Counted from the stretch's first letter, positions 14,837 to 22,309 are shown. The stretch: DNA of 25,377 bases from JAXHTH01 sp034211115 (GCA_034211115.1 JAXHTH010000191.1:1-25377), one strand, 5' to 3'. A program made the numbers and translations. Notes: a model not told the origin generated them from the sequence alone.

Positions 14837-15918
14837 TGAACTGGGCACGGATGGCGATTGCAGCATCAGTGACGCTCTCGATGGCATTGTGCGGCTGCCA
14901 GACGACGACCCCCGACGCCTCGGCGGAAGGAGGGGAGGGGCAGGCGGTGCTGGCCCGCGATCCGATGGCGCCCCGCGGCGTCAAGCTCGCCGAGCCCGCC
15001 CCGCCGACGGCGATGCCGGGCGCCCGCGAGCGGGCGATCGACCTGCTCCTGCAGGCGACGGAGGCGAACGATCCGCTCCTGCGGGCCAACGCGATCGAAG
15101 CCCTGCATCACGCGCCGCAGGCCCTCGCGCCGGCCGTGCGCCGGGCCCTGGCCGATCCCAACGAGGGCGTGCGGTTCGTGGCCGCGATGACGGTCGGCCG
15201 CAAGCGCCTCGCCTCGTTGGCCGAAGCGGTCGAGCCGCTGCTGAATGACGATTCCGGTTCCGTGCGGGCGGCGGCGATCTACGCCCTCCGACGCTGCGGC
15301 CGGAGCATCGATCTGAATCCTCTCGCGGAGATGATCCGGTCCGGTGATCCGACGATGAAGGGAAACGCGGCGATGATCCTGGGTGAGTTGGGCAATCCCT
15401 CCGCCGTTCCGATGCTTCAGGAAGCGGTGGGGCGGACGCTTCCGCGGACGCCCGTCGCGCGGACGAAGATCGTCGATCTTCAGATCGCCGAGGCCCTGGT
15501 CAAGCTCGGGCACGAGGGGGGGCTGGACGCGATCCGAGCCGCTCTGTTCGCCCCGGTGGAGCAGGGGGAGCTGACGGTGCTGGCCTGCCAGATGTGCGGC
15601 CAGCTCGCCGACAAGGCCTACGCCCCCTCCCTGCGGGACATGGCCACCCGGGAGGGGCGGCTGGAGGAGCCGCCGGAAATCCAGCTTGCCGCCGCCGAGG
15701 CCCTTGCCAGAATGGATCGAACCTGGGCCCTGCCGCACATCCCCCTCGCCCACGTGGGCAGCGACCGGCCGGCCCTGCGGGCGCAGGCGGCGATCACCCT
15801 CGGCTCCTTCCCGGCCACGCCTCGCACGCTGGAGGTGCTCGCGGGGCTGCTGGCGGATACGGACCCCACGGTGCAGGTGGCGGCGGCGGGGGCGGTCGTC
15901 CGCCTCACCGGCCGATAA
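14833..15918 (+). CDS. HEAT-repeat lipoprotein (PBS-lyase-like repeats)
   Basis: This 361-residue protein has a short signal sequence (MAIAASVTLSMAL) ending in LCGC, with Cys22 the likely lipidated residue. After a flexible acidic stretch come regular HEAT units, for example LLRANAIEALHHAPQ, GVRFVAAMTVGRK, GSVRAAAIYALRRCG and TMKGNAAMILGELGNPSAVP, continuing to the C terminus. These repeats resemble PBS-lyase HEAT repeats and normally form a protein-binding solenoid; no catalytic motif is visible. ATG 14833 overlaps the lnt stop codon, with AAGGA five bases upstream; ATG 14836 is equally possible and loses one residue. The position directly after lnt suggests co-expression with the enzyme that matures it. 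It is distinct from, but architecturally similar to, the lipoprotein at 737-2875. Confidence 0.85.
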   Translation: MMNWARMAIAASVTLSMALCGCQTTTPDASAEGGEGQAVLARDPMAPRGVKLAEPAPPTAMPGARERAIDLLLQATEANDPLLRANAIEALHHAPQALAPAVRRALADPNEGVRFVAAMTVGRKRLASLAEAVEPLLNDDSGSVRAAAIYALRRCGRSIDLNPLAEMIRSGDPTMKGNAAMILGELGNPSAVPMLQEAVGRTLPRTPVARTKIVDLQIAEALVKLGHEGGLDAIRAALFAPVEQGELTVLACQMCGQLADKAYAPSLRDMATREGRLEEPPEIQLAAAEALARMDRTWALPHIPLAHVGSDRPALRAQAAITLGSFPATPRTLEVLAGLLADTDPTVQVAAAGAVVRLTGR

Positions 15919-15956
15919 GCGCCGCCCCATGCGTGGCGATGGAACCGGACGCGGCG

Positions 15957-15985
15957 TTGACACGAATGTTGCGTGCAGGTAGAAA
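15957..15985 (+). promoter_or_regulatory. Candidate sigma-70 promoter for the coiled-coil/small membrane protein genes
   Basis: TTGACA (15957-15962) is a perfect -35 box followed, after exactly 17 bases, by TAGAAA (15980-15985), which matches four of six -10 bases. It lies 39 bases after the HEAT lipoprotein stop codon and would give a leader of about 180 bases before GTG 16174. It is the best -35/-10 pair found in the window. Confidence 0.5.
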
Positions 15986-16072
15986 GAGGCTCTGTAAGTG
16001 CTGCTGAGGGTGGGGGGAGAATCCTGTCGACTCTGCTCGGAAACGGGCCAATCATTTGACGTGAGTTCCAGA

Positions 16073-16143
16073 GAAGGCTTGACGGTGGACCGTCGACGGG
16101 GAGCAGGCCGCGGGTGCGGCGCCCGCGGCGGGAAAGCCCCTTC
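16073..16143 (+). other. Candidate structured 5' leader (three-way junction)
   Basis: GAAGG-CTT (16073-16080) can pair with AAG-CC-CCTTC (16134-16143, CC bulged), enclosing two hairpins. One is GACGG-TGGA-CCGTC (16081-16094). The other is GCCGCGGG with CCCGCGGC (16107-16114 and 16122-16129, seven-base loop). The ribosome site CGAGGA starts 18 bases after the fold. No known riboswitch consensus was recognised. GC-rich sequence folds readily, so chance is a real alternative. Confidence 0.3.
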
Positions 16144-16173
16144 CAAGCCGTCCTTGCATGCGAGGATTTGACT

Positions 16174-17061
16174 GTGCACGTTCTGACCAAGATTTTCATC
16201 GTGCTGGTGGCGCTCCTGGCCGTCCTCCTGGTTCCGCTGGTGGTGGTCTACGCCTACAACGAGAACAGCTACGAGGCCAAGTACCAGCAGGCCGAGGCCC
16301 AGGCCGTCGCCGCGCGAACCGAGCTTCAGGCCGAGAAGGCCGGCGCCGACGCCACCCGGGCGCGGCTGGATCTGGAGATTCAGCGGCTGGCCGACGAGAA
16401 CCGCGCGCTGAAGGCCCAGGCCACCGAGCAGTCCTCCGAAATCCGCGCCTTGGAACTGGAGCTCGCCGAAGCGCAGGGCAACCGGGCGGAGATCGACGCC
16501 AAGCTCACCACCCTCGCCTCCGCGCTCGATGCCGGTCAGCGGCTCACCGAGTCACTCATCGACGAGGTTCGCAGCCTGCGGCGCGAGGCGCTGGCCGCCG
16601 AGCGCGAGCGCGTGCAGCTTGACGAATCACTGCGCGACGCGCAGGCGAAGCTCGACGTGGCCGTCGAGGCCCGCAAGGCGCTCCAGGAGCAGTTGCAGCG
16701 CCTGAAGGATGAGCACGCCAACGCCCTGAACAGGCTGGCGATCTACTACGAGCGTCACGGAGAGATCGATGAAGAGGCTCTCGCGGGCGCGCCGGCGGTG
16801 CCCATCACCGAGGATCTGGACGCCACCATCATCGCCGTCCGACGCAACAGCGACCAGGTGCTGGCGGAGATCGACGCCGGGGCACGGGACGGCGTGAAGG
16901 AAGGCTGGGTGATGACCGTCGGCCACGGGGGCGACTTCATCGCCCGCCTGCGGATCATCTCCGTGGACATCAACCGCGCCACCGGCATCGTGGAACTGGA
17001 GGACCGGACCAGTCGCCGCGTCGAGGTGGGGCACCTGGCGTATGCCCGGGCCGGGCGGTGA
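16174..17061 (+). CDS. Membrane-anchored coiled-coil protein with a C-terminal beta-rich domain
   Basis: This 295-residue protein has one N-terminal membrane helix (about 5-26, IFIVLVALLAVLLVPLVVVY). A long heptad-like coiled coil rich in Ala, Glu, Gln and Arg spans about 34-200. A compact C-terminal domain of about 70 residues contains LAEIDAGARDGVKEGWVMTV and ARLRIISVDINRATGIVEL. This anchor, coil and small beta-domain layout recalls MreC, and the placement before mreB supports an envelope or scaffold role, but I cannot assign a family firmly. The start is GTG 16174, with CGAGGA ending seven bases upstream; upstream in-frame starts lack ribosome sites. The coil and C-terminal domain should face the periplasm. 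It probably forms an operon with the 59-residue protein 62 bases downstream. Confidence 0.75.
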   Translation: MHVLTKIFIVLVALLAVLLVPLVVVYAYNENSYEAKYQQAEAQAVAARTELQAEKAGADATRARLDLEIQRLADENRALKAQATEQSSEIRALELELAEAQGNRAEIDAKLTTLASALDAGQRLTESLIDEVRSLRREALAAERERVQLDESLRDAQAKLDVAVEARKALQEQLQRLKDEHANALNRLAIYYERHGEIDEEALAGAPAVPITEDLDATIIAVRRNSDQVLAEIDAGARDGVKEGWVMTVGHGGDFIARLRIISVDINRATGIVELEDRTSRRVEVGHLAYARAGR

Positions 17062-17123
17062 ACGGCACGCTCGGGCGTCAGAGACGGATCAGCACAGGCC
17101 GCGTCAGGTAAGGAGAGTCGCAG

Positions 17124-17303
17124 ATGAGTCAAATGAACGCCCCAGCCCGGCGGGCCGGCGGGAGCCTGGACGTCTACACCGGCCTGCTCTTCGTGGCCCT
17201 GCTCGTCCTCGTGGTGGGCGTGGTCCTGCTGGCGATGCGGAACGTGGAGCACTCCAAGGCCGGCGGCACCTCCGGCGGCGTCATCAAGCTCGTGGAAGGC
17301 TGA
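17124..17303 (+). CDS. Small single-pass membrane protein, 59 residues
   Basis: This short gene begins ATG AGT CAA and ends TGA at 17301-17303. AGGAG (17111-17115) lies eight bases upstream, one of the best ribosome sites in the window. The product has a short basic N terminus (MSQMNAPARRAGG), one strongly hydrophobic helix (about 18-37, VYTGLLFVALLVLVVGVVLL) and a Gly-rich polar tail. No family is recognised. It sits between the coiled-coil gene and an intrinsic terminator, so the two genes likely form one transcript. A role as a small partner of the coiled-coil or Mre proteins is inferred from position only. Confidence 0.72.
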   Translation: MSQMNAPARRAGGSLDVYTGLLFVALLVLVVGVVLLAMRNVEHSKAGGTSGGVIKLVEG

Positions 17304-17382
17304 TCGCCCCCCCGCCTCGGCCCGGGACCGGACGATCCCTGCCCGGCTCCCGGCCCAGCCGCGGCAATCCCGACATTCCCCG

Positions 17383-17412
17383 CCGCGCCGGCGCACCGCC
17401 GGCGCGGTTTTT
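17383..17412 (+). terminator. Strong intrinsic terminator before mreB
   Basis: A perfect eleven-pair GC stem has arms CCGCGCCGGCG (17383-17393) and CGCCGGCGCGG (17397-17407) with a three-base CAC loop. It is followed immediately by five T (17408-17412). It lies 80 bases after the small membrane protein gene and ends the coiled-coil transcript. Confidence 0.85.
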
Positions 17413-17414
17413 CG

Positions 17415-17420
17415 TATCAT
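17415..17420 (+). promoter_or_regulatory. Candidate -10 box of the mreB promoter
   Basis: TATCAT matches five of six -10 bases and starts three bases after the terminator T tract. The -35 position would fall in the terminator stem, so no consensus -35 is available. The leader to GTG 17512 would be about 85 bases and contains GGAG (17498-17501) ten bases before the start. Confidence 0.45.
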
Positions 17421-17511
17421 GCACGCCCAGGCTGCGGTTTGCCGAAGGGCCTACCGGCCGGGCGGCCGGTGAGGCCGTGCCGCGACGGCTGTCAGACGGA
17501 GATCACCCGCG

Positions 17512-18564
17512 GTGTTTCTCGACAGATTTCTTGGCTGGTTCAGCGTCGATATGGGCATCGACCTGGGAACCTGCACCACGCTTGTGTGCGTGCGCGGCGA
17601 GGGCATCGTGCTCAACGAGCCCTCCGTCGTCGCCGTCAAGCGCGGCACGAATCGCGTGCTCAACAACGGCAACGCCGTGGGGTGGTCGGCCAAGGAGATG
17701 CTCGGCAAGACGCCCGGCTCGATCTCCGCCATCCGCCCGCTCAAGGACGGCGTGATCAGCGATTTCGAGATCACCGAGGCGATGCTCAGTTACTTCATCC
17801 GCAAGGTGAACGGGCGCAGCCGCATGCTCGGTCCGCGGGTGGTCATCGCCGTCCCGTCCGGCATCACCGCGGTGGAGAAGCGCGCGGTGCTCGATTCGGC
17901 CGAGCGGGCGGGGGGCCGCCGCGTGTATCTCGTCGAGGAACCGATGGCCGCGGGCATCGGGGCGGGGCTGCCCATCGTCGAGCCCACCGCGTCCATGATC
18001 GTCGACATCGGGGGCGGGACCACCGAGGTCGCCATCATGTCACTCGCCGACATCGCCACCTGCGAGTCCGTTCGCGTGGCCGGCGATGACATGGACGAGG
18101 CGATCATGAACTACATGAAGAAGACCTACAACCTCACCATCGGCGAGCAGACGGCCGAGCGGATCAAGATCGAGATCGGCACCGCCGCACCCGTGGGCGA
18201 GCCGCAGACGATGGACGTCCGCGGCCGCGACAACATCTCCGGCCTGCCCCGCAAGACCGTGGTGACCAGCGAGGAGATCCGCGAGGCGCTGCAGGAGCCG
18301 GTGGCCGCGATCGTCGAGACGGTGACCCGCACGCTGGAGCGCGCCGAGCCGGAGCTGGCCGCCGACCTCATCGACAACGGCATTTGCCTCGTCGGGGGCG
18401 GGTCGCTGCTCCGCGGCATCGATGTCGTCTTCGCCAACGCCACGGGCCTCGATGTCCGCATCGCCGACGATCCCACCACCTGCGTGGCCCGCGGGACCAG
18501 TATCTACCTGGAGAATCTCGAGGAATGGAAGGCGACGATGGAGTCCGACTCGGACGAGTTCTGA
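17512..18564 (+). CDS. mreB: Rod shape-determining protein MreB
   Basis: This 350-residue actin homologue has the usual MreB length. It polymerises under the inner membrane with ATP and directs sidewall peptidoglycan synthesis. Phosphate-1 is MGIDLGTCTTLV (about 14-25), where most MreBs read DLGTANTLV. The sequence continues with LNEPSVVA, VIAVPSGITAVEKRAV and YLVEEPMAAGIGAGLPI. Phosphate-2 is IVDIGGGTTEVAIMSL near 164, and the adenosine-site motif is CLVGGGSLLRGID near 294. An N-terminal FLDRFLGWFS is amphipathic and suits membrane binding. The start is GTG, with GGAG ten bases upstream. It heads mreB-mreC-mreD but is separated from mreC by 159 bases. The preceding terminator and -10 box indicate its own promoter. 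Confidence 0.97.
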   Translation: MFLDRFLGWFSVDMGIDLGTCTTLVCVRGEGIVLNEPSVVAVKRGTNRVLNNGNAVGWSAKEMLGKTPGSISAIRPLKDGVISDFEITEAMLSYFIRKVNGRSRMLGPRVVIAVPSGITAVEKRAVLDSAERAGGRRVYLVEEPMAAGIGAGLPIVEPTASMIVDIGGGTTEVAIMSLADIATCESVRVAGDDMDEAIMNYMKKTYNLTIGEQTAERIKIEIGTAAPVGEPQTMDVRGRDNISGLPRKTVVTSEEIREALQEPVAAIVETVTRTLERAEPELAADLIDNGICLVGGGSLLRGIDVVFANATGLDVRIADDPTTCVARGTSIYLENLEEWKATMESDSDEF

Positions 18565-18607
18565 TCGCCGCGCCGGCAGACTGACTTCTGTTCGCCCGTC
18601 CGCCCGA

Positions 18608-18629
18608 CTCGCGGAGCCCGGCCCGCGAG
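18608..18629. other. Hairpin in the mreB-mreC gap
   Basis: CTCGCGG (18608-18614) and CCGCGAG (18623-18629) form a seven-pair stem with an eight-base loop. There is no T tract, so it is not a convincing terminator. It may set the relative level of mreB and mreC message by blocking 3' decay. No promoter-like element was seen in the rest of the 159-bp gap. Confidence 0.3.
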
Positions 18630-18723
18630 GGAGCATCCGATCCGGCGGGGGCGCCGACGGGAACGGCCTCCGCGCCGGCATCCCGGGGCGGGCCCTCCCT
18701 CACCTTTCCCGTTCCGCTTCGCC

Positions 18724-19662
18724 ATGCCCCGACCGCGTGCCTCCTCCCAGCTTGCCCTGCCGCTCACGCTCGTCGCCACCCTGGCGATGTCGCTGCTGCC
18801 GGCCGGCTGGCGGCTGCCCTGGCAGAGCGACCTCGCCGGGATCGTGCACGTGTTCATCATGCCCTTCTCTCACGCGGGCAACGCCCTCGGCGGCTGGCTG
18901 CGCCCCGCCCCCGGCCCTGCGGACGGGATGGCGCGCGATGAACGCGATCTCGAGGCGGTGCTGGCCCAGATCATCGAGGATCGCGATCGCGCCCGGGCCG
19001 AGTCGCATCGCCTCCGCCAGCGCCTGGCCGAGCTGGAGGAGCAGTTCCGGCAGTTGCAGCAGATCCCGCCGGAAACGCGGGCGAGGGCGGGGGGTAGCGT
19101 CGTCGCCTACATCGCCGCCCGCAACCCGAATTCACCGCTGGGCGTGGTGCAGCTCAAGCTCCCGTCGGGGGCGGCCGAGGAGATCAATCCCAACACCATC
19201 GCCGTCTACGCCGGCGTGCACCTGCTGGGGCGCATCGTCGATGAGCCGGCCCGTTCCGCCTGCGCCCTGCTCCCGCTGGCCAATGCCGCCACCGGCGCGA
19301 TCCGCGCCCGCGTCGTGCCCCGCGATCGGCCGCTCGGCTCGGGCACGCTTGCGCTCGTTGAGCCGAGGGGCGACGGGACGTTCACCGGCGACGTCGATCG
19401 CGAGGCCGTCGCGCACGAGGGCGACATCGTCCGCCTGGACGATCGCCGCTGGCCGGCCACCGCCCAGGGCATGATCCTCGGCAAGGTCGCCGCCGTGAAA
19501 CCCAACGACCGGGAACCCTTGCGGGAGACGATCACCGTCCGGCCGGTTTACCAGGTTCGGCAGGTCGCCTCCGTCACGCTGATCATCGAGAGGCCGATCG
19601 AGGAGGATTCCGGGACTCCGGAGGCGGGGACCGATCCGGCGGCCGGGGAGGGCGGACCGTGA
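18724..19662 (+). CDS. mreC: Rod shape-determining protein MreC
   Basis: This 312-residue protein has the MreC architecture. An N-terminal hydrophobic anchor lies near 9-27 (LALPLTLVATLAMSLLPAG), a coiled coil spans about 72-115 (ERDLEAVLAQIIEDRDRAR onward), and two periplasmic beta-barrel subdomains cover about 125-295, with SVVAYIAARNPNSPLGVV, GVHLLGRIVDE and AQGMILGKVAAV. An acidic, Pro-rich tail ends the protein. MreC links cytoplasmic MreB filaments to periplasmic peptidoglycan synthases. Sequence divergence is high, so the call leans on architecture and on position between mreB and mreD. ATG 18724 has no clear ribosome site. The stop overlaps the GTG start of mreD. Confidence 0.85.
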   Translation: MPRPRASSQLALPLTLVATLAMSLLPAGWRLPWQSDLAGIVHVFIMPFSHAGNALGGWLRPAPGPADGMARDERDLEAVLAQIIEDRDRARAESHRLRQRLAELEEQFRQLQQIPPETRARAGGSVVAYIAARNPNSPLGVVQLKLPSGAAEEINPNTIAVYAGVHLLGRIVDEPARSACALLPLANAATGAIRARVVPRDRPLGSGTLALVEPRGDGTFTGDVDREAVAHEGDIVRLDDRRWPATAQGMILGKVAAVKPNDREPLRETITVRPVYQVRQVASVTLIIERPIEEDSGTPEAGTDPAAGEGGP

Positions 19663-20228
19663 GGTGGCCGGTCTTTGCCCTCTTCGCCTACCTGTTCCTC
19701 GTGCTGGAGGTGAGCCTGCGCAACGTGCTCATGCTCGGCCCGATCGGTCCGAGCTTCGTGATCGTGCTCGTCGTCTTCGTCTCCCTCTTCGCACCGCGCT
19801 TCGCCGCGCTCTGGGCCTGCTGGGTGCTGGGAATGCTGGTCGATCTCTGCACGCCGCTCATGCACGGGGCCGGCCGCGTGGGCCCGCTGCTGGGCGCCCA
19901 TGCCCTGGGCTTCGTCTTCGGCGGCTACGTCATCCTTCAGATCCGGGCCATGCTCTTCCGGCGCCGGGCGGTAACGGTGGCGGTGATGACGGCGATCTGC
20001 TTCATCGCCGCCAGCCTCGTCGTCGTGTTCATCTACGCCCTGCACGGCTTCTATCCGGGCGAGGCGCCGGCGTGGGCGACCATGCGCCCGCTTCGCGAGC
20101 TGCTCCTGCGTCTGGGCGTGGCGGGCTACTCGGGCCTGCTCGCCCTGCTCCTCGGGCCGCTGCTCATCTGGACCGTCCCCTTCTGGGCCTTCCGCGCCGG
20201 GCCCCAGCCGCACGGGGGTCGGCGATAG
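19659..20228 (+). CDS. mreD: Rod shape-determining protein MreD (divergent)
   Basis: This 189-residue, strongly hydrophobic protein has about five membrane helices (near 3-22, 30-48, 50-62, 80-100, 108-130 and a last one near 155-178). That matches MreD in size and topology. The LRNVLMLGPIGPSFVIVLVVFVSLFAP region resembles the N-terminal half of MreD proteins. MreD is the membrane partner of MreC in the elongasome. Sequence motifs alone would be weak; position directly after mreC makes the case. It starts with GTG overlapping the mreC stop codon (GTGA at 19659-19662), so translation is coupled. The stop codon overlaps the -10 box proposed for the next gene. Confidence 0.8.
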   Translation: MRWPVFALFAYLFLVLEVSLRNVLMLGPIGPSFVIVLVVFVSLFAPRFAALWACWVLGMLVDLCTPLMHGAGRVGPLLGAHALGFVFGGYVILQIRAMLFRRRAVTVAVMTAICFIAASLVVVFIYALHGFYPGEAPAWATMRPLRELLLRLGVAGYSGLLALLLGPLLIWTVPFWAFRAGPQPHGGRR

Positions 20229-20231
20229 AAT
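20226..20231 (+). promoter_or_regulatory. Candidate -10 box for the GlmU-family gene
   Basis: TAGAAT matches five of six -10 bases. Its first three bases are the mreD stop codon. It lies 49 bases before ATG 20280, so the downstream gene may be transcribed independently of mreBCD as well as by read-through. No -35 consensus is visible. Confidence 0.4.
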
Positions 20232-20279
20232 GGCACGCCGCATCGGAAGCTCCGCCCGCACCGCCCGGGAAACGCGATC

Positions 20280-21515
20280 ATGGCCACACACCCCACGGAC
20301 CGGATGATCATCTTCGACGACGGGCTCGGCCAGTTCGGTCCGATGACCGACCTGCGGGCGTCGTTCGAGATCCGCAGCGGGATGTACACGACCGCGGGTC
20401 GGCTGGCCGCCCATCGCCCCAAGACCCTCGCCGGCTACTGGGTCCCCCGGCACCTTGCCCCGCTGGTCGCCGAACGCGCCAACGCCCCGGTGAATACGCT
20501 GCCCGACGAGGAGGTCCTCTACTGCGCCAGCGGCCGCTGGGCGATGCCGGGTGCGGGCGCGGCCCCGGAGCTCGGCGAAGCGCTGGTCGAGGAACCGACC
20601 GGGCACGTCGTCGCCGCCCTCCTCCGCCGCGCCGATGCCGAGTATCTCCTCACCACCGGCCAGTTGCACGAGCGCATCCGCATCCGACGTGTTCCCCACC
20701 GCGTGCTCTATCGCTATCCCTGGGACATCATCGCCTACCTGAAGGAGACGATCCCGCACGACATCTCCACCGTGCGTCTGCTTGATGCCCGCCTGCCGGG
20801 CGACCGCGTGTCGGTGATGGGCCAGCATCCGGTCGAAGTGCATCAGACGGCGGATGTCGGTCCCAACGTCGTCTTCGACGCCCGGGAGGGGCCCATCATC
20901 GTCCACGAGCAGGCGGTCATCCGGCCCGGCTGCGTGCTCTGCGGGCCCTGCTCGATCGGCGCCGGCTCGACCGTCGTCGATCGCGCGCTCATCAAGGCCA
21001 ACACCGTCATCGGACCCGTCTGCAAGGTCGGCGGGGAGATCGGCGCGACCATCTTCCAGGGCTGCGCCAACAAGAGCCACGACGGCCACCTGGGGGATTC
21101 ATGGGTCGGCAAGTGGGTCAACCTCGGCGCGGGCACGACCAACTCGAATCTCCTCAACACCTACGGCGAAGTCACCATGCGCACCGAGCCGGACGGCTCG
21201 CGCCACCGCACCGGCCTCACCTTCCTCGGGGCCATCATCGGCGATCACGTGAAGACCGCGATCAACACGAGCCTGATGACCGGTACCTGCCTCGGGACGG
21301 GCGCGATGATCGCCCGCTCCACGCCCCCGCCCGCCACCGTCCGCCGCTTCGCCTGGCTCACCGACGACGGCGAGCGGGTCTTCCAGTTCGAGAAGTTCCT
21401 CCAGACGATGAAGGCGATGATGGCGCGTCGCGACCAGAAGCCGAGTGGCGAGTATCTCGCGCTGGTCGGGGATCTGCACGAGGGTGTGGCCGGCGCGAGG
21501 GCGCCGGCGGGGTGA
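20280..21515 (+). CDS. Alternative GlmU-family putative sugar nucleotidyltransferase
   Basis: This 411-residue protein resembles the alternative bacterial GlmU family (TIGR03991-like) described as putative sugar nucleotidyltransferases. The N-terminal part reads IIFDDGLGQFGPMTDLRASFEIRSGMYT and lacks the classical AAGxGTRM pyrophosphorylase signature. After a middle domain with YPWDIIAYLKETI, a left-handed beta-helix (about 180-360) contains hexapeptide-like turns such as VIRPGCVLCGPCSIGAGSTV, ANTVIGPVCKVGGEIG, and then NKSHDGHLGDSWVGKWVNLG, close to the acetyltransferase core of GlmU. UDP-GlcNAc synthesis for peptidoglycan or lipopolysaccharide is plausible, but whether it does both GlmU reactions cannot be told. 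Its position after mreBCD fits envelope precursor supply. The start ATG follows the only nearby promoter-like box. Confidence 0.85.
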   Translation: MATHPTDRMIIFDDGLGQFGPMTDLRASFEIRSGMYTTAGRLAAHRPKTLAGYWVPRHLAPLVAERANAPVNTLPDEEVLYCASGRWAMPGAGAAPELGEALVEEPTGHVVAALLRRADAEYLLTTGQLHERIRIRRVPHRVLYRYPWDIIAYLKETIPHDISTVRLLDARLPGDRVSVMGQHPVEVHQTADVGPNVVFDAREGPIIVHEQAVIRPGCVLCGPCSIGAGSTVVDRALIKANTVIGPVCKVGGEIGATIFQGCANKSHDGHLGDSWVGKWVNLGAGTTNSNLLNTYGEVTMRTEPDGSRHRTGLTFLGAIIGDHVKTAINTSLMTGTCLGTGAMIARSTPPPATVRRFAWLTDDGERVFQFEKFLQTMKAMMARRDQKPSGEYLALVGDLHEGVAGARAPAG

Positions 21516-21550
21516 ACGCGCGGCGGCGACCCTTCGTTGGTTGTTCGTCC

Positions 21551-21570
21551 CCGCGGATATGCATCCGCGG
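21551..21570. repeat. Hairpin element 1 (palindrome followed by CTA)
   Basis: CCGCGGAT (21551-21558) and ATCCGCGG (21563-21570) form a perfect eight-pair hairpin with an ATGC loop, followed by CTACGATGG. TACGAT (21572-21577) may be the -10 box of the next gene, 10 bases before its ATG. A similar element lies at 22292-22309. Confidence 0.65.
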
Positions 21571-21587
21571 CTACGATGGTTTGCGTC

Positions 21588-22283
21588 ATGAGACGATGGC
21601 TCCTTCGCGCGATTGGCCTGCTTGTCGTCGGCTTTGCTGTGAGTCTGATCGTGGCGGTTTCGATCTGGGTTACAGCCGGCGGCCCGCCGCCGCCGGATCC
21701 TATGGGCGGACCATGGATTCACTACCCGGTGAGCGAGGCCGACATCGCGATCTGGCGCCGCCGCCGCAGTGAGACTTGGCCGGAACAACCGGCTCAGGCG
21801 TATTGGGATGAGTTCACCTTTGGCCGATCCTGCCGAACATTGCTTGCCATCACCGGGCAATTCGATCGCACCGGGCTCAGCCATGAGGAGTGGGACCGGC
21901 GAGCGAGATCGCGCAGTTTCTACAACGTCGATGTTGTCGAGACCGGATGGCCGGCTCACTTTCTCGCGATTGAGTTCTGGTTCGAAATCCACTATCCCAC
22001 CCCGTTCACTGAATATACCGGAGGCCTGCAACTCGGCCGGGTCCTGCTGCCAAGGCGATTCCTCTGGCGCGGCGTGATTCTTGACACCCTGTTTTACTCC
22101 GTCTTGATCGGCCTGCTTCTCGTCGGGACCTCTCAGGGCAGGGCTCGACTTCGCAGGGCGCGCGGCCGGTGTCCGAAGTGCGGGTACGATCTCCGCGGTC
22201 GGCTCGAAGAGGGCTGTCCCGAATGCGGGTGGCGGCGGTCGGCCGTCGATGGGGCGCAGCCCCAGCGGCAATCCTCGGACTAG
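21588..22283 (+). CDS. Membrane protein with a C-terminal zinc ribbon, unknown function
   Basis: This 231-residue protein has an N-terminal membrane helix (about 6-28, AIGLLVVGFAVSLIVAVSIWV), a polar central domain (about 30-160) and a second membrane helix near 165-185 (GVILDTLFYSVLIGLLLVG). A basic stretch and a compact cytoplasmic zinc ribbon follow: CPKCGYDLRG and CPECGW, four cysteines near 201-219. This helix plus RCPKCGYDLRG ribbon arrangement is, to my knowledge, a recurring planctomycete pattern with no known function. ATG 21588 starts the helix cleanly; upstream in-frame starts would translate the hairpin element. No ribosome site is present, and the -10-like TACGAT is only ten bases away, so translation may be leaderless. 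Codon use is somewhat less GC-biased than in its neighbours. It is bracketed by two similar hairpins. Confidence 0.75.
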   Translation: MRRWLLRAIGLLVVGFAVSLIVAVSIWVTAGGPPPPDPMGGPWIHYPVSEADIAIWRRRRSETWPEQPAQAYWDEFTFGRSCRTLLAITGQFDRTGLSHEEWDRRARSRSFYNVDVVETGWPAHFLAIEFWFEIHYPTPFTEYTGGLQLGRVLLPRRFLWRGVILDTLFYSVLIGLLLVGTSQGRARLRRARGRCPKCGYDLRGRLEEGCPECGWRRSAVDGAQPQRQSSD

Positions 22284-22291
22284 CGTCGGCA

Positions 22292-22309
22292 CCCCGGGCA
22301 AGCCCGGGG
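22292..22309. repeat. Hairpin element 2 (palindrome followed by CTA)
   Basis: CCCCGGGC (22292-22299) and GCCCGGGG (22302-22309) form a near-perfect palindrome with a two-base AA centre, followed by CTATATACGG. The palindrome plus CTA tail mirrors the element at 21551-21570 on the other side of the zinc-ribbon gene. Confidence 0.65.

Noticed and set aside
21979..21995. GGTTCGAAATCC as a tRNA T-arm
   Set aside because: It lies inside the zinc-ribbon membrane protein gene and no acceptor, D or anticodon arm can be drawn around it.
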